From assembly GCF_020736705.1 (NCBI RefSeq), contig NZ_CP085990.1, positions 744,001-808,000 on the forward strand: DNA of 64,000 nucleotides, given 5' to 3'. This stretch comes from Psychrobacter sanguinis. Its GTDB lineage: Bacteria > Pseudomonadota > Gammaproteobacteria > Pseudomonadales > Moraxellaceae. Positions 9,188 to 18,849 of this stretch are shown here, one piece after another. The notes beneath the pieces are model-generated. The model had not been told where the DNA came from, did no database searches, and worked only from the letters and a program-made list of their open reading frames with translations. The stretch's first letter is position 1; every line of letters starts with the position of its first letter. The translations under genes were made by a program, and so were the position numbers.

Positions 9188-12040
9188 ATGCTACCCTCAC
9201 GCTTAATGCACTCTTTGAAGACGCGCCTTAAAAAGCAGCGCCAAGCTCAAAAGAGGACTAAAAATACTCACTCAAACGCTCAGCGTCCTGATTCCAGCTT
9301 GCAGGAACATGCTGCTCAAGCCAGTTCCGCTATTTCACGTTCTGGACGAACTGTGAATCAGCTATATCGTAAGCTTTCTGGAAAAACGTTAGATTTAGCA
9401 GTAAAGCCAAAAGTATTGGGCGATTTGCCAACGATTAACACAGAGGATGACGCTCTCACTTTCTACGTGCTGCGTGAGTATTCTCGCTCCAATAGTATTT
9501 TAGTCGACTTACAAACTAAAGAGCATGGTTTTCCGCCTGCTTTAGTCGGGGTCCAAGACCGTACCCATAATATTGATGAAAATGCGGCCATAATTTTCTT
9601 AAACCATCCTGACGCTAATGGACGCAAACTGTCTCCTAGACTGGCCAGACTGGTAACCGCTTGCCGTCAAAATCCAGCGCCTAAAATTAATCTGGTACCA
9701 GTCTCCATTTTATGGGGCCGTGCGCCAGACAATGAAGACTCGTTATTTAAGCTATTAATGGCAGACAACTGGGAAGACCCCTCTATTACCAAGCAGCTAT
9801 TCAATATTGGTATGATGGGCCGTGATACCTTTGTACAATTTCACCCTCCCCAATCTTTACATGATTTAATTGATTCATTTTCGTTTCCAAACAATGAAGA
9901 TTCTGTAGGCTCTGATGTCATTGCAGACTCGCTTTTTGATGAGAAAAGCTTACAAGACAGTCAACTAACTCCTGATGAAAAAGAGCTACTTCTTCAAGCC
10001 AAACGTAATGTAGAAACTGAAACCTTATCAACATCTACCGCACTGGTTACCGCCTCAGAGGCCAACTTTAGCTTAACTTTATTGGTACAACATAAGTTAA
10101 ATGCTTATCTTGATAGCCAACGTCAAAGTATGATTGGTCCTGACTTGTCAGACAGACGTAATTTGGTGGATAAGCTTATCAGCTCACCTGCCATTACTTA
10201 TGCTTGCCAGCAAGAAGCAGAAGAGTCAAATATTAGTATTACTGAAGCCAGAAAATTAGCCCGCGGCTATGCCGATGAGATTGTGAATGACTATAGCTAT
10301 TCGGTCATCCGTTTTTTCTATAAATTTTTGGATTGGTTATGGACGCAGCTTTACGATGGTGTGGAAGTGCATCACTTTGAACGTGTTCGCAATCTTGCTA
10401 CCACCCATGAGCTCATTTATGTGCCTTGCCACCGTAGCCATGTCGACTATCTTCTACTGGCCTATATCATCTTTGAGAAAGGTCTGAGTCTGCCGTATGT
10501 CGCTGCTGGTAATAACTTAGATGTTCCGGTGATTGGTCCTCTATTACGCCGTGCGGTTGCCTTCTATATCCGCCGCAGCTTTAAAGAGAACAATTTGTAC
10601 AAAGCTGTGTTACGCGAATACTTGCATACGCTGATACAACGTAATACCCCTATCGAGTACTTTATCGAAGGCGGTCGTTCTCGTTCAGGACGTTTATTAC
10701 CTCCTAAGCTTGGTATGTTATCGATGACGGTACACAGTCACCTGCGTGGCTCTAATAAACCGTTAGCCTTTATTCCAACCTATATCGGCTATGAGCGCAT
10801 TATGGAAGGCGGGACTTATATTGGTGAGCTAAAAGGTAAGCCAAAAGAGTCAGAGTCACTACTCGGTCTTTTAAAAGTTAGCCGTAAGATTGAGCGTATC
10901 TTCGGCCACGTTCACCTAAGCTTTGGTACACCACTACACATGGAAGACTTCATGGAGAAGTTTGGGGTCGAGCCAAACAGTTTACCTCCAAATCGTACCG
11001 ACACACCGCTTGATAGTAAAACTAAGGCTATGGTGGATAACCTTAGCGTTAAAATCATGCAAAACATCAACAAGGCGGCAGTCGTTAACCCGATTGCCCT
11101 GCTGTCTTTGGTACTATTGTCTACGCCTAAAGCTGCCCTTGATGAAGACAGTTGCCGTGAGCAGCTCGCGTTATATCAAAGAATCGCCAATGGGTCACCC
11201 TATTCTGATGAGACCATCATCACTGATATGTCGCCTCAATCTATCATCGACTATGCCATCAAACTGAAACTGGTAGAGCGTACACCTCATATTCTAGGTG
11301 ACATGATTAAAGTACTGCCAAAGCAAATGGCTATTTTGAGCTACTTTAGAAATAACATTTTGCATGTGTTCATCATGTCCTCTTTCCTATGTGCATTGGT
11401 GTATAGAAATGGTCGCATTCAGCGCAAGCACTTAGACAGTATCGTCAGCCAGCTGTATCCTTTCTTACAAAGTGAGCTGTTCTTATATCGCGCTGCCCGT
11501 AACCTCCCGAGTATGATTGATGAGAAGTTAAACAACTTAATTGAGCAAGGCGTTTTGGTCGACTTAGGTGAAGGCGTACTTGGTACACCAGAGAAAAATA
11601 CCGAGCTATATCAGCAACTAGATATGTTGGCTGCTCCTGTATCACAAAGTCTTGAGCGCTACTTTATGACGTTAGCACTATTGGCCCAACAAGGTTCAGG
11701 TAACTTAACGGCAGAAGAAGTGGTCGACTTATGTCATTTATTAGGTCAGCGTTTGTCTGTTTTATACGCAGATGATATTCCTGACTTCTTCGACCGTGCT
11801 TTGTTTACTAGCTTCTTAAATGCGTTAATTCGTCTGGACTATGTACAAAAAGATGCTGAAACTGACGTCTTGACCTTTGATGAGCGGATTAACAACATTG
11901 CCCGTCATGCCCATTACATTCTAAATCCTGACATCATGCAAATATTGCAACATGTGGCCAGTTTAGATGACGAAGAAATTAAGCATGCCATCAGTGAGAT
12001 TAACAACAAAAAGATGACCAAGTTTAGCCGTAAGCGTTAA
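9188..12040 (+). CDS. plsB: Glycerol-3-phosphate 1-O-acyltransferase PlsB
   Basis: A 950-residue membrane-bound enzyme that acylates sn-glycerol 3-phosphate at position 1, the first step of phospholipid synthesis. The acyltransferase blocks are clear. HRSHVD (H415 to D420) is the catalytic HX4D. IEYFIEGGRSRSGR is the substrate-phosphate block, and AFIPTYIGYERI is block IV. It is longer than E. coli PlsB (about 807), with a basic N-terminus and an insert of mainly polar residues between about 225 and 290. The ATG at 9188 has only an AGG far upstream; the in-frame ATG at 9209 would give a protein seven residues shorter. Monocistronic, ending at a strong terminator. Confidence 0.95.
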   Translation: MLPSRLMHSLKTRLKKQRQAQKRTKNTHSNAQRPDSSLQEHAAQASSAISRSGRTVNQLYRKLSGKTLDLAVKPKVLGDLPTINTEDDALTFYVLREYSRSNSILVDLQTKEHGFPPALVGVQDRTHNIDENAAIIFLNHPDANGRKLSPRLARLVTACRQNPAPKINLVPVSILWGRAPDNEDSLFKLLMADNWEDPSITKQLFNIGMMGRDTFVQFHPPQSLHDLIDSFSFPNNEDSVGSDVIADSLFDEKSLQDSQLTPDEKELLLQAKRNVETETLSTSTALVTASEANFSLTLLVQHKLNAYLDSQRQSMIGPDLSDRRNLVDKLISSPAITYACQQEAEESNISITEARKLARGYADEIVNDYSYSVIRFFYKFLDWLWTQLYDGVEVHHFERVRNLATTHELIYVPCHRSHVDYLLLAYIIFEKGLSLPYVAAGNNLDVPVIGPLLRRAVAFYIRRSFKENNLYKAVLREYLHTLIQRNTPIEYFIEGGRSRSGRLLPPKLGMLSMTVHSHLRGSNKPLAFIPTYIGYERIMEGGTYIGELKGKPKESESLLGLLKVSRKIERIFGHVHLSFGTPLHMEDFMEKFGVEPNSLPPNRTDTPLDSKTKAMVDNLSVKIMQNINKAAVVNPIALLSLVLLSTPKAALDEDSCREQLALYQRIANGSPYSDETIITDMSPQSIIDYAIKLKLVERTPHILGDMIKVLPKQMAILSYFRNNILHVFIMSSFLCALVYRNGRIQRKHLDSIVSQLYPFLQSELFLYRAARNLPSMIDEKLNNLIEQGVLVDLGEGVLGTPEKNTELYQQLDMLAAPVSQSLERYFMTLALLAQQGSGNLTAEEVVDLCHLLGQRLSVLYADDIPDFFDRALFTSFLNALIRLDYVQKDAETDVLTFDERINNIARHAHYILNPDIMQILQHVASLDDEEIKHAISEINNKKMTKFSRKR

Positions 12041-12111
12041 TGATAAGTAAAAGTATTGGTTAAACGGTTATGATGCTTTGCATCAGTATTGTTAGAAATA
12101 TTAATACCGTT

Positions 12112-12141
12112 AAAAAAAGGAGCCCTTGAGGCTCCTTTTTA
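12112..12141 (+). terminator. Terminator after plsB
   Basis: AAAAAGGAGCC and GGCTCCTTTTT form an 11-bp stem with a CTTGA loop and a T-run. A second small hairpin (TGATGC-TTT-GCATCA, 12071-12085) lies just before it. Confidence 0.88.
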
Positions 12142-12209
12142 TTTAAATTTTGATATTAAATTAGAATGAACATCAGCAAGATTTACCGAATACTAAATGA
12201 TGGTGGCCA

Positions 12210-12295
12210 TTGGTAGCAACTAGATTATTGATAGCTTCTAGCCTATTGATAGCAATTAAACTTTATAGTAATTAAACGCTATCGCAATTGAACCG
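12210..12295. repeat. Degenerate 16-18-bp tandem repeat, about five units
   Basis: Successive units begin TTGGTAGCAACTAG, TTGATAGCTTCTAG and TTGATAGCAATTAA at 18-base spacing. They are followed by TATAGTAATTAAAC and TATCGCAATTGAAC at 16-base spacing. The array lies between the plsB terminator and the end of the aldolase gene and codes for nothing. Confidence 0.65.
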
Positions 12296-12296
12296 T

Positions 12297-13388
12297 CTAT
12301 AACGGCTCATTTCCCAAGACACCAAAGACTTTCGCCCGTTGTAACACCTCAACCGCCCAAGCATGATGAGTGGCAGGCTCAAGCATCGTATTATTGTGTT
12401 TAAATACAGCTTTTGCCTCACTGTCTAAAATAGCTTTTGCTTCCTCTAACATAGAAGAAGGCACACAGAACGCCTGTTGAACCAAAGGTATTTGGCTAGG
12501 ATGAATAACGGTCTTTCCTACCAAACCAAATGACACATCCTGAGACAATTCCTGCATAAACAGCGCGGTACGATCAAAGTATTCAAATACGGGCGCGGAT
12601 AAATAATAGCCTGCTACAGCAAATATACCGATTAATTGATGTATCAATAAACCAACAGGCGTCTCATAGATAGTCGTATTGTTGGGACGACGTTGTCTGA
12701 TAGTGGCAAACAAGTCATTGCCACCGATGCGTAATGCAAAAATTCTTTCGTCAAAAGCATGTCCCAAGGCGTTTACTAACTCCTTGTTATGAGAACTGTC
12801 AAACAATCGACCCGTCTCTAACGTAGGCATCAATAGACTGTCTTTATTTATCTCCTGACACGCTACTCGCCAATCGGATAACGTGTCCATATCTATTTTT
12901 GGCAATACATAGCCATCAACCAAATCGATATGTGGCATATCCAATAATTCTTGCATCATTTGCGGGTTTCTGGGGCGTACAAAAACCAAAGGCCGTAGCG
13001 AATGCGCATAACTCGATGTACTTAGGCCATCATCAGCGTACCATCTGTCTAAGATCTGTTGTAAATTATCTAAAGCAAACGGCACATCTGACTCGCTGAC
13101 CGCATCTTCTAAGCAAATAATAACGCTATTGAGTTGAGGTAATTTCACCCGACTAATCACCTGCCAGATATCGCCGCGAGTGGCAGGCATATATAAACTT
13201 GCCCCTAAATGATAGGGATGAATGGCTTTGGCGGACATAGTTCTGTTAGTTGATAAGGGAGTATCGATAATTAAGGAGGTTTCGCTGGTTTTGTTATAAT
13301 CTATAATTGGCTTACTGGTTAGTGTTTCAGAGATATCATCTGTGGACATAGGCAAGGACAACGTTCGTGAGGCATGGGTAAAATTCAT
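12297..13388 (-). CDS. CitE-like HpcH/HpaI aldolase family protein of the Ter module
   Basis: A 363-residue TIM-barrel lyase/aldolase of the HpcH/HpaI/citrate-lyase-beta superfamily, which makes or breaks C-C bonds on CoA-thioester or 2-keto acid substrates. Visible motifs: VIICLEDAV (metal-binding Glu-Asp), FVRPRNP, a PTLET segment with the second acidic ligand, LRIGGNDLFATIRQRRPNN, and GLVGKTVIHPSQIP near the C-terminus. The first 50 residues are polar and probably not part of the fold; conserved sequence begins near MSAKAIHPYHLGAS, so a later start (M51) is possible. It is the last gene of the minus-strand Ter enzyme module, 314 bases after the stiP-like gene. The substrate is unknown. Role in a Ter-linked metabolite pathway is inferred from context. 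Confidence 0.85.
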   Translation of the reverse strand: MNFTHASRTLSLPMSTDDISETLTSKPIIDYNKTSETSLIIDTPLSTNRTMSAKAIHPYHLGASLYMPATRGDIWQVISRVKLPQLNSVIICLEDAVSESDVPFALDNLQQILDRWYADDGLSTSSYAHSLRPLVFVRPRNPQMMQELLDMPHIDLVDGYVLPKIDMDTLSDWRVACQEINKDSLLMPTLETGRLFDSSHNKELVNALGHAFDERIFALRIGGNDLFATIRQRRPNNTTIYETPVGLLIHQLIGIFAVAGYYLSAPVFEYFDRTALFMQELSQDVSFGLVGKTVIHPSQIPLVQQAFCVPSSMLEEAKAILDSEAKAVFKHNNTMLEPATHHAWAVEVLQRAKVFGVLGNEPL

Positions 13389-13702
13389 AAAATAAGTGCT
13401 CTAAACCTACGTTTATAATTCTAGAGCCAACGAATTAAAGTCGTCGTAATCAGATTAAACATAGGTAGGGAAAGGTATCAAACTAAGGTAGTAACGCCCC
13501 ATAGCAGTTTGAAAATAATGTGACTATATTATGCTAAATTCATCACAACAGCACGCTTTTACTACCTAATTTTACTAAATTTTATAGGGTATTTTAAGGT
13601 CTCTTATCGCCCTTGTTATGATGCTAAAAGACTCTTGTATCAGTTCTGATATAAAAAGATATTTCTAACAACAAATCAGTCAAACCTATGCCTTCATCAC
13701 TA
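13389..13702. other. Spacer within the Ter enzyme module
   Basis: 314 bases between the stiP-like gene and the aldolase gene, both on the minus strand. It is AT-rich with no gene and no clear terminator. It is long for an operon junction, so the aldolase gene may have its own promoter. Confidence 0.45.
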
Positions 13703-14926
13703 TCAGTTGCGTTTTTTAATAATCGTCACCGCTTGATAAGGCAGTATGTCCTCACCGACAACCTCAACAGTGACCTGCTTTTGCTGACATAAATGTCGAA
13801 GTAACTCGGTGTCTGGGTGGTTTGATGACGCTAACAATACTTTTTCTGGATCTCGGCGCATCACAGCTCGAGTGGCTTCGGCTATCGTCGGTTTAATACG
13901 GTTAATATTGCTTACTTGGTAACACTCTGCTAGGTTTTCTATGATCGCTTGAGTCCCAAACCGAGGGGCAGAATAAGTGGACAATAAAGTCATTTCTGCC
14001 TCTTCTAATATCAGCTGTTTGCGAGCCGCATCAACTGTCTCTACAAACTCAAGACTGTGGTCATATGCCTGTAACTCTTCATAAACAATACTTCGATGCA
14101 ATCCTTCCGATAAGTCTTCACTAGCATCACTGAATAAAGTTCTAGAAATAAGACCCGATACGGTACATCCTAGCAAGCCAGAGGGAATTAACCAATCATC
14201 TGAGCTTGCTGACAGCCACGCCACGCCAGCTGGATCTGCTAATGTCAGTAAAGGGATTACCCCATGGCCTTGATGAAAAACATTATCCCTAGTAAGCCCG
14301 TCATTATGATTTGAGCTATTTGTGCTTTCACTATCTGGTTCTAAACTAGGCGCTGGATTTTTTGCCAAGCTGCGTACCAGTTCTCCATATATCGCACCCT
14401 TTCCGGTCCAACCGTCGACAAAGACTATCGGACTATCAGGGTGTAGTTGCCTAATTTTATGAAGGGCAACAGGATCCAACCCTCGATCGCGAATAATGCT
14501 TACCCCGTAATGCTCACTAGGCAGGCTATAAGAGGCAGATGAAACACTCAAAGCACGCTGCAATAATACTCCTATCGGCAATCCTGCGCGCACCAAACTC
14601 ACCAAAATCAAAGGCGCATCTACGCTCACTGTTTTAGAAAATATGGCCGCTAAGGTGGCACATAGATTATTTATATCTGTGGCGAGGCGAGTTTTACCTT
14701 GTTGCAACGCTTGCTGATACATCTGCTCATGGGCCGCTGTCGGTGCTTTCTCAAGCGTCAACATATCTGAATAATGTTGTTTCCCTGTTTGGATTAACGC
14801 CTCTTTTTGGGCCACAGGGACATTATTCACACTGTCTCTATCAACGATATCCAGCAGTAATGTCACATCGCTAGGCAGATAGCTGCCAGATTGATGAGAT
14901 AGTGTTTTGCAGTTTGTATCAGTCAT
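13703..14926 (-). CDS. StiP-like PRTase-fold protein of the Ter module
   Basis: A 407-residue protein of the family often annotated 'cysteine protease StiP'. The sequence looks like a phosphoribosyltransferase fold rather than a protease. LVSLVRAGLPIGVLLQRAL resembles a PRTase substrate loop, HYGVSIIRDRGLDP follows, and FVDGWTGKGAIYGELV fits the PRPP-binding loop position. The final 90 residues (VLLASSNHPDTELLRHLC, then VEVVGEDILPYQAVTI) look like the PELOTA-type RNA-binding domain reported for this family. It lies between the HAD gene and the aldolase gene on the same strand, 67 bases after the former. No strong ribosome-binding site is visible at the ATG. The module context suggests transfer of a ribose-phosphate unit; this is inference. 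Confidence 0.83.
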   Translation of the reverse strand: MTDTNCKTLSHQSGSYLPSDVTLLLDIVDRDSVNNVPVAQKEALIQTGKQHYSDMLTLEKAPTAAHEQMYQQALQQGKTRLATDINNLCATLAAIFSKTVSVDAPLILVSLVRAGLPIGVLLQRALSVSSASYSLPSEHYGVSIIRDRGLDPVALHKIRQLHPDSPIVFVDGWTGKGAIYGELVRSLAKNPAPSLEPDSESTNSSNHNDGLTRDNVFHQGHGVIPLLTLADPAGVAWLSASSDDWLIPSGLLGCTVSGLISRTLFSDASEDLSEGLHRSIVYEELQAYDHSLEFVETVDAARKQLILEEAEMTLLSTYSAPRFGTQAIIENLAECYQVSNINRIKPTIAEATRAVMRRDPEKVLLASSNHPDTELLRHLCQQKQVTVEVVGEDILPYQAVTIIKKRN

Positions 14927-14993
14927 TTTAGTGTCTATTTTATGGGTTAGAAATAAAGTTGCAGCACGCTGTTAAATTATGGGCCTTTAAAAG

Positions 14994-15914
14994 CTATAAC
15001 TCGCTTACTTTTTCATGCAGTTGACCGTGATTTGGGGTGCCATACCAGTCTAGTAACTGCAAAAAAGGTAAATCGGCCAAACTGTCTCCAAAGCCAAAGC
15101 TGGGACGAGACTGGTCTAAATAGCTAGCTAACAAGAATGCCACAGCATGCTTTTTATGCACCGTATGAGGCAAAATTGCTAAATTATTGGCATTGATATG
15201 AATATAAAAATCATCTGTTAAATCAGGTTCGTCAGCTTTTAACCATTGGGCGAAGTCTTGTAAGGCTTGATGGTCTTTTTGCTTATGTTTCACCGCCAGA
15301 TAAATTTGTAAGGGTGATGCCAATGACTCGCTATTAGGTGACTGCAATCCATTGGCATTTTCTATAGCCTCTGAACTATCTAAACCATCTTGAGCAGGCT
15401 GAAAGTTATCGCTATGGATGGCGAGTTTAAGACAATTATCCTTTGTATCATTATAGGCCGCAATCTTGTTAGCCAACAGCATGATTTTATCCTGTAAAGG
15501 CTGCAAAACTTCAGCTACTTTAGCTTGCCAAGCCTGTAAAACCTTACCATCTGGTTGTAAGATAACAGCCCCATGGGTAAGGACTTGCCAGCTATTGAAA
15601 GGCAGTTTAACCCGCTGCACTTCCTGTGTGTCGCGTGCCGTCACCACGATTAATTCGGTACTCGATAACAGCCAATTGAATAATATCTGCTGCCGGCCTG
15701 TCATAAAACTTAATGGCCGACCCTGCTTATCAACCGACGCACATACCAGCTGATCACGCTCACTGGTGGGTAACTGCCAAACATCAATTTTACGTTGAGT
15801 CTGAAAAATAGTGTCATCTAAATCCATTAGAGCATAAGGTTTAATGAGCGTATCCGTTTCTAAAAGAGGCGTATAAAAAGGTACCGTTTCTTCGTTCACA
15901 GTAGAAATTGTCAT
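14994..15914 (-). CDS. HAD-superfamily phosphatase of the Ter module
   Basis: A haloacid-dehalogenase-fold hydrolase of 306 residues from the start I choose. Motif I is DLDDTIF (D31 nucleophile, D33). VVTARDT fits motif II (Thr). GFGDSLADLPFL near the C-terminus fits motif IV, with the metal-binding Asp residues. The frame can be read back to 15956. I take the ATG at 15914 because it overlaps the stop of the upstream PRTase gene by one base (TAATG), a translational-coupling arrangement, and the 14 extra residues lack family character. The insert between motifs is rich in Gln, Asn and Asp. In the module it probably removes a phosphate from the metabolite. Confidence 0.87.
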   Translation of the reverse strand: MTISTVNEETVPFYTPLLETDTLIKPYALMDLDDTIFQTQRKIDVWQLPTSERDQLVCASVDKQGRPLSFMTGRQQILFNWLLSSTELIVVTARDTQEVQRVKLPFNSWQVLTHGAVILQPDGKVLQAWQAKVAEVLQPLQDKIMLLANKIAAYNDTKDNCLKLAIHSDNFQPAQDGLDSSEAIENANGLQSPNSESLASPLQIYLAVKHKQKDHQALQDFAQWLKADEPDLTDDFYIHINANNLAILPHTVHKKHAVAFLLASYLDQSRPSFGFGDSLADLPFLQLLDWYGTPNHGQLHEKVSEL

Positions 15915-17338
15915 TATTTTGGGCTCACTACCAATACATTGTCTAAACCTGACCAAACTTCATCGACACTGCTATGTGGCGTTTCTACACACAACACAAT
16001 TAAATCCCAGTCAGCAGGTTTAACATTATAGGCAAAATTAGTCATGCCCAGTCCATAATTGTCATTAAAACCCATCCTAGCTTCTATAGCCCCACCTAGG
16101 GCAATAGGAGAACGGGTTAAAGCACTAAACTTCACACTGCGTTGGCCATCTTGAGTGCGCGTCATTACATCTGCTGGAGACAGCTCAGCTTTAATCTCAG
16201 ATTCCAACCATTCAGCCAACAAAAACGGCAACCAGACAAACTCATTACTACCCAATACCAAGATTTTCTGTGGAAATGGCTTTAGACGTTCTGTTAACTG
16301 GTCTGAGTTTGGTGTTAATTGAACGGCAAACTGCTGCGCATATACTTTTTTGAATTGGGCCAAATAATCGTCAAACCCTTCAGTGCTATCAAGTGTGGGT
16401 TGTCGACCCCAGTTACCAGTGGAAAGGATGGGCTGACTACCAGCTTCAGTGGTGTCGACGCTTGGCATACTGATCGGCTCAGGATTTGGCGCATCTGTCC
16501 ACTGCCATGCCCCTGCCAATAAATGATGACGCTGAAACTTAATCCCCGGTAAACGAGTGGCAATCCGGTCATCTTGATGGGTCACTTTTGACTCATCACT
16601 CGCTGTCTGAACCTTGCCCATCTCAATATCACTGCTTTCAATATCTTGTATTTCACTATCTGACGCTTGAGCCAAAGGATTAAGTGACCAATCAACCAAA
16701 GTTGTGAGATGTACTTGCTGTAAGTTGCTTAATCCGGCATCTCTTAGGGCACTGACCACATTGACGCAAGTATTCCCAGTCGACGCCTCATCATCTACCA
16801 TGATTAACGTTTTACTGCTCAACAATAGATTTTGGATATCTGCATCCTTACTTTGATAAATAAGGTGCTTACTGGCATGGCTGTGATCTTCACTAAAGGT
16901 GGTCAGCAAAGTAGCATCCTGTTGTGCATGCCGCGTTGAATTAAGCAGTAATGCCTTAGGATATCGGGTTTGCAAAGCCTGATGGACACCGGCTGACAAA
17001 CCAACGGCGGTCTCAGCCATACCTATGACGACTATCGGCTCCGGTAAATTATCAGGGACTAAGTTAGCGAGCTCAGTAAAAGCGTGACGCATTTGACTAG
17101 GGGTAACCGGAATATGCCGTCCTAAAACTTTTGAGACAAACAAGAAGGCGCGTTTCGGGTTAATGCGCTGTGCAAATCCAAGTAAGTCATCAAGTTGATA
17201 ATCGCTGTTGGTTTGATACGTTAACTCAAGCTCGCCCCGTGGCAAGTTTATCGTTGTGGACTGGGGTTGCTGTCCGTGTTGTTCCTGCTCATTTGAATCT
17301 GATTGAGTGGCTTGCTGCTGTGGTATAAGATTGGTCAT
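15914..17338 (-). CDS. Phosphoribosyltransferase-TRSP domain protein of the Ter module
   Basis: A 474-residue two-domain protein. The N-terminal part (about 35-230) is a phosphoribosyltransferase. PIVVIGMAETAVGLSAGVHQAL fits the hood/substrate loop, and LIMVDDEASTGNT (178-190) is the PRPP-binding loop. A polar linker follows. The last 130 residues (from about LVLGSNEFVWLPFLLAEWLE to FNDNYGLGMTNFAYNV) fit the TRSP domain that accompanies this PRTase in Ter-linked operons. Its stop codon overlaps the HAD start codon. Upstream, the IS4-type element lies about 210 bases before the ATG, separating it from the ATP-grasp gene. No strong ribosome-binding site precedes the ATG. Exact substrate unknown. 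Confidence 0.85.
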   Translation of the reverse strand: MTNLIPQQQATQSDSNEQEQHGQQPQSTTINLPRGELELTYQTNSDYQLDDLLGFAQRINPKRAFLFVSKVLGRHIPVTPSQMRHAFTELANLVPDNLPEPIVVIGMAETAVGLSAGVHQALQTRYPKALLLNSTRHAQQDATLLTTFSEDHSHASKHLIYQSKDADIQNLLLSSKTLIMVDDEASTGNTCVNVVSALRDAGLSNLQQVHLTTLVDWSLNPLAQASDSEIQDIESSDIEMGKVQTASDESKVTHQDDRIATRLPGIKFQRHHLLAGAWQWTDAPNPEPISMPSVDTTEAGSQPILSTGNWGRQPTLDSTEGFDDYLAQFKKVYAQQFAVQLTPNSDQLTERLKPFPQKILVLGSNEFVWLPFLLAEWLESEIKAELSPADVMTRTQDGQRSVKFSALTRSPIALGGAIEARMGFNDNYGLGMTNFAYNVKPADWDLIVLCVETPHSSVDEVWSGLDNVLVVSPK

Positions 17339-17537
17339 TGCTAAGTTTTATTCCGTATCATTCGTCAGTAGAGGTAATATTTGCAAGCTGACGTAAAAGT
17401 GTTAGGTGATAGAAGTTAGGTCACGCAATATGGTCCGCTTTAATTTGTGGGATAGTCATAAAGAACAGTCATATTCGCCTAACTGCACTACATTGAATTA
17501 ATTAGTGACAGTGGCATGGCTTTGCTTTGCTTTATTA

Positions 17538-17546
17538 GCCTTCAGT
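17538..17546. repeat. Left target-site duplication of the IS
   Basis: GCCTTCAGT, repeated at 18730-18738 on the other side of the element. Confidence 0.9.
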
Positions 17547-18729
17547 CTCTGTACACGACAAAAATGCTCAAAGTCTCAAAGGTCGTGGACTAGGAGACAA
17601 ATAACTTATTAGAACCTCAAACACACGCCGATTGCCAGCAAAGAAATACTCACGCAAACCATCAATCAAAACATCCAAACCAATAGCAAACAAACTTTGC
17701 TGAGGTCGACCATGTTTCTTAAGCTTTCGTCTTTTAGGGTGCTGCTGTACAGTTTTAATCCCAATGCGATATGACCAACAAAATGCTAGCGCACAAACCG
17801 CCACTAACTTACTTACCCGATCCAACTGTGTAAGATGCGTATCTTCAAGATTAAACCCTCGTCCTTTAAAACAAGAAAACAAGGTTTCAATCTCCCAGCG
17901 TCTGCTATAAAGAGCCATAGCATCCGTATGATCTAAATTGTTGGTCGCTATGATGACATAATCGTTGTCAGTATCACGCTTTGCAAATAGACGAACTTTA
18001 ACGCCATATACGGGAACAGCTCTGGCTAACATAAACGTTTCATGAGGGGATAGATGACGTAACAATGTCTTTATTTGTACCAATTTACCCTGATGATTGG
18101 CTACTAGGGTGTTGTGTTTGATGCGAATGCAAAACTTTATTTGCTCTTTATTTAGCCATTGAAACCACTCTTTGCCAACAAACTCTCTATCGGCTAATAC
18201 ATACTGTATTTTGTCTGCGCCAAAGGTGTTGATGAACGTTTGTATGAGCTCACATCTCTCATTACTATTGCTGTTACCTTTTTTATCAAGTAGTGTCCAG
18301 TATAAGGGAATAGCGATTCCTTGATGAACAACGCTGAGCAAAAAGATGTTAATGTTCTTTTTACCCCATTTCCAGTTGGTTCTGTCTATGCTGATGATGA
18401 CTTCGTCTAAGTCAAAGAGTTGATAGATGAATTTGGCTAACTGGTCTTGGTCTATGTCAACTTGTGCAAAGAAGCGTTGTAGCCGTCTGTAATTACTGTT
18501 TGTCCTACCTTTGACAAATCCTCTTGCTATTTGTTTGAGGTTACTACTTTGTACTTGTATTATCGCTAGAGTAATTAAGCCTAAACACGTCAATCTTGCC
18601 TTGTTCATGGTTAGGTTTTGCGATAATATATTTATGAGCTGATTAAGGTTTGGCATAGTGTGGTTCGTAAGAAAAATTACTATTATGCCTTGTCCTTAGT
18701 CAGCTTTTTTGTTTTTGTCGTGTACAGAG
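17547..18729. mobile_element. Complete IS4-type insertion sequence (1183 bp)
   Basis: The ends are 18-bp perfect inverted repeats: CTCTGTACACGACAAAAA at 17547-17564 and its reverse complement at 18712-18729. Immediately outside, the 9-bp direct repeat GCCTTCAGT occurs at 17538-17546 and 18730-18738, the target-site duplication. One transposase gene fills nearly the whole element on the minus strand. Intact ends, an intact gene and a perfect target duplication indicate a recent and possibly still mobile copy. The host site is the spacer between the ATP-grasp and PRTase genes of the Ter module. Confidence 0.93.
17568..18656 (-). CDS. IS4-family transposase
   Basis: A 362-residue DDE transposase. 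SIDRTNWKWG carries the first catalytic Asp and LADREFVGKEW the second. YSRRWEIETLFSCFKGRGFNLE is the Y-(2)-R-(3)-E-(6)-K signature typical of IS4-type enzymes and includes the catalytic Glu. The frame is complete, with no stop or shift, and fills the element between its inverted repeats. It is transcribed in the same direction as the Ter enzyme genes on either side, so read-through into the PRTase gene is conceivable. I do not name the IS because no database comparison was possible. Confidence 0.93.
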   Translation of the reverse strand: MPNLNQLINILSQNLTMNKARLTCLGLITLAIIQVQSSNLKQIARGFVKGRTNSNYRRLQRFFAQVDIDQDQLAKFIYQLFDLDEVIISIDRTNWKWGKKNINIFLLSVVHQGIAIPLYWTLLDKKGNSNSNERCELIQTFINTFGADKIQYVLADREFVGKEWFQWLNKEQIKFCIRIKHNTLVANHQGKLVQIKTLLRHLSPHETFMLARAVPVYGVKVRLFAKRDTDNDYVIIATNNLDHTDAMALYSRRWEIETLFSCFKGRGFNLEDTHLTQLDRVSKLVAVCALAFCWSYRIGIKTVQQHPKRRKLKKHGRPQQSLFAIGLDVLIDGLREYFFAGNRRVFEVLISYLSPSPRPLRL

Positions 18730-18738
18730 GCCTTCAGT
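18730..18738. repeat. Right target-site duplication of the IS
   Basis: GCCTTCAGT, identical to 17538-17546; bases differ beyond these nine. Confidence 0.9.
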
Positions 18739-18771
18739 ATTCACTGCCACAAAGCCTGTGCTCAACACTTC

Positions 18772-18819
18772 CTATGCTTAATACTCTCCATGCTTAGTAC
18801 TCTCTATACTCAATATTCA
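18772..18819. repeat. Degenerate 16-bp tandem repeat, three units
   Basis: CTATGCTTAATACTCT, CCATGCTTAGTACTCT and CTATACTCAATATTCA follow one another exactly, between the IS and the end of the ATP-grasp gene. Confidence 0.65.
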
Positions 18820-18849
18820 AAGTGGCTTATACCGACAGTAAATAAGGCC

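Noticed and set aside
9034..9231. 65-codon open frame upstream of plsB
   Set aside because: Overlaps the plsB start in another frame, has no motif and no ribosome-binding site.
13703..14926. Taking the 'cysteine protease' name at face value
   Set aside because: The visible motifs are of the phosphoribosyltransferase type; no catalytic Cys-His protease pattern can be pointed to.
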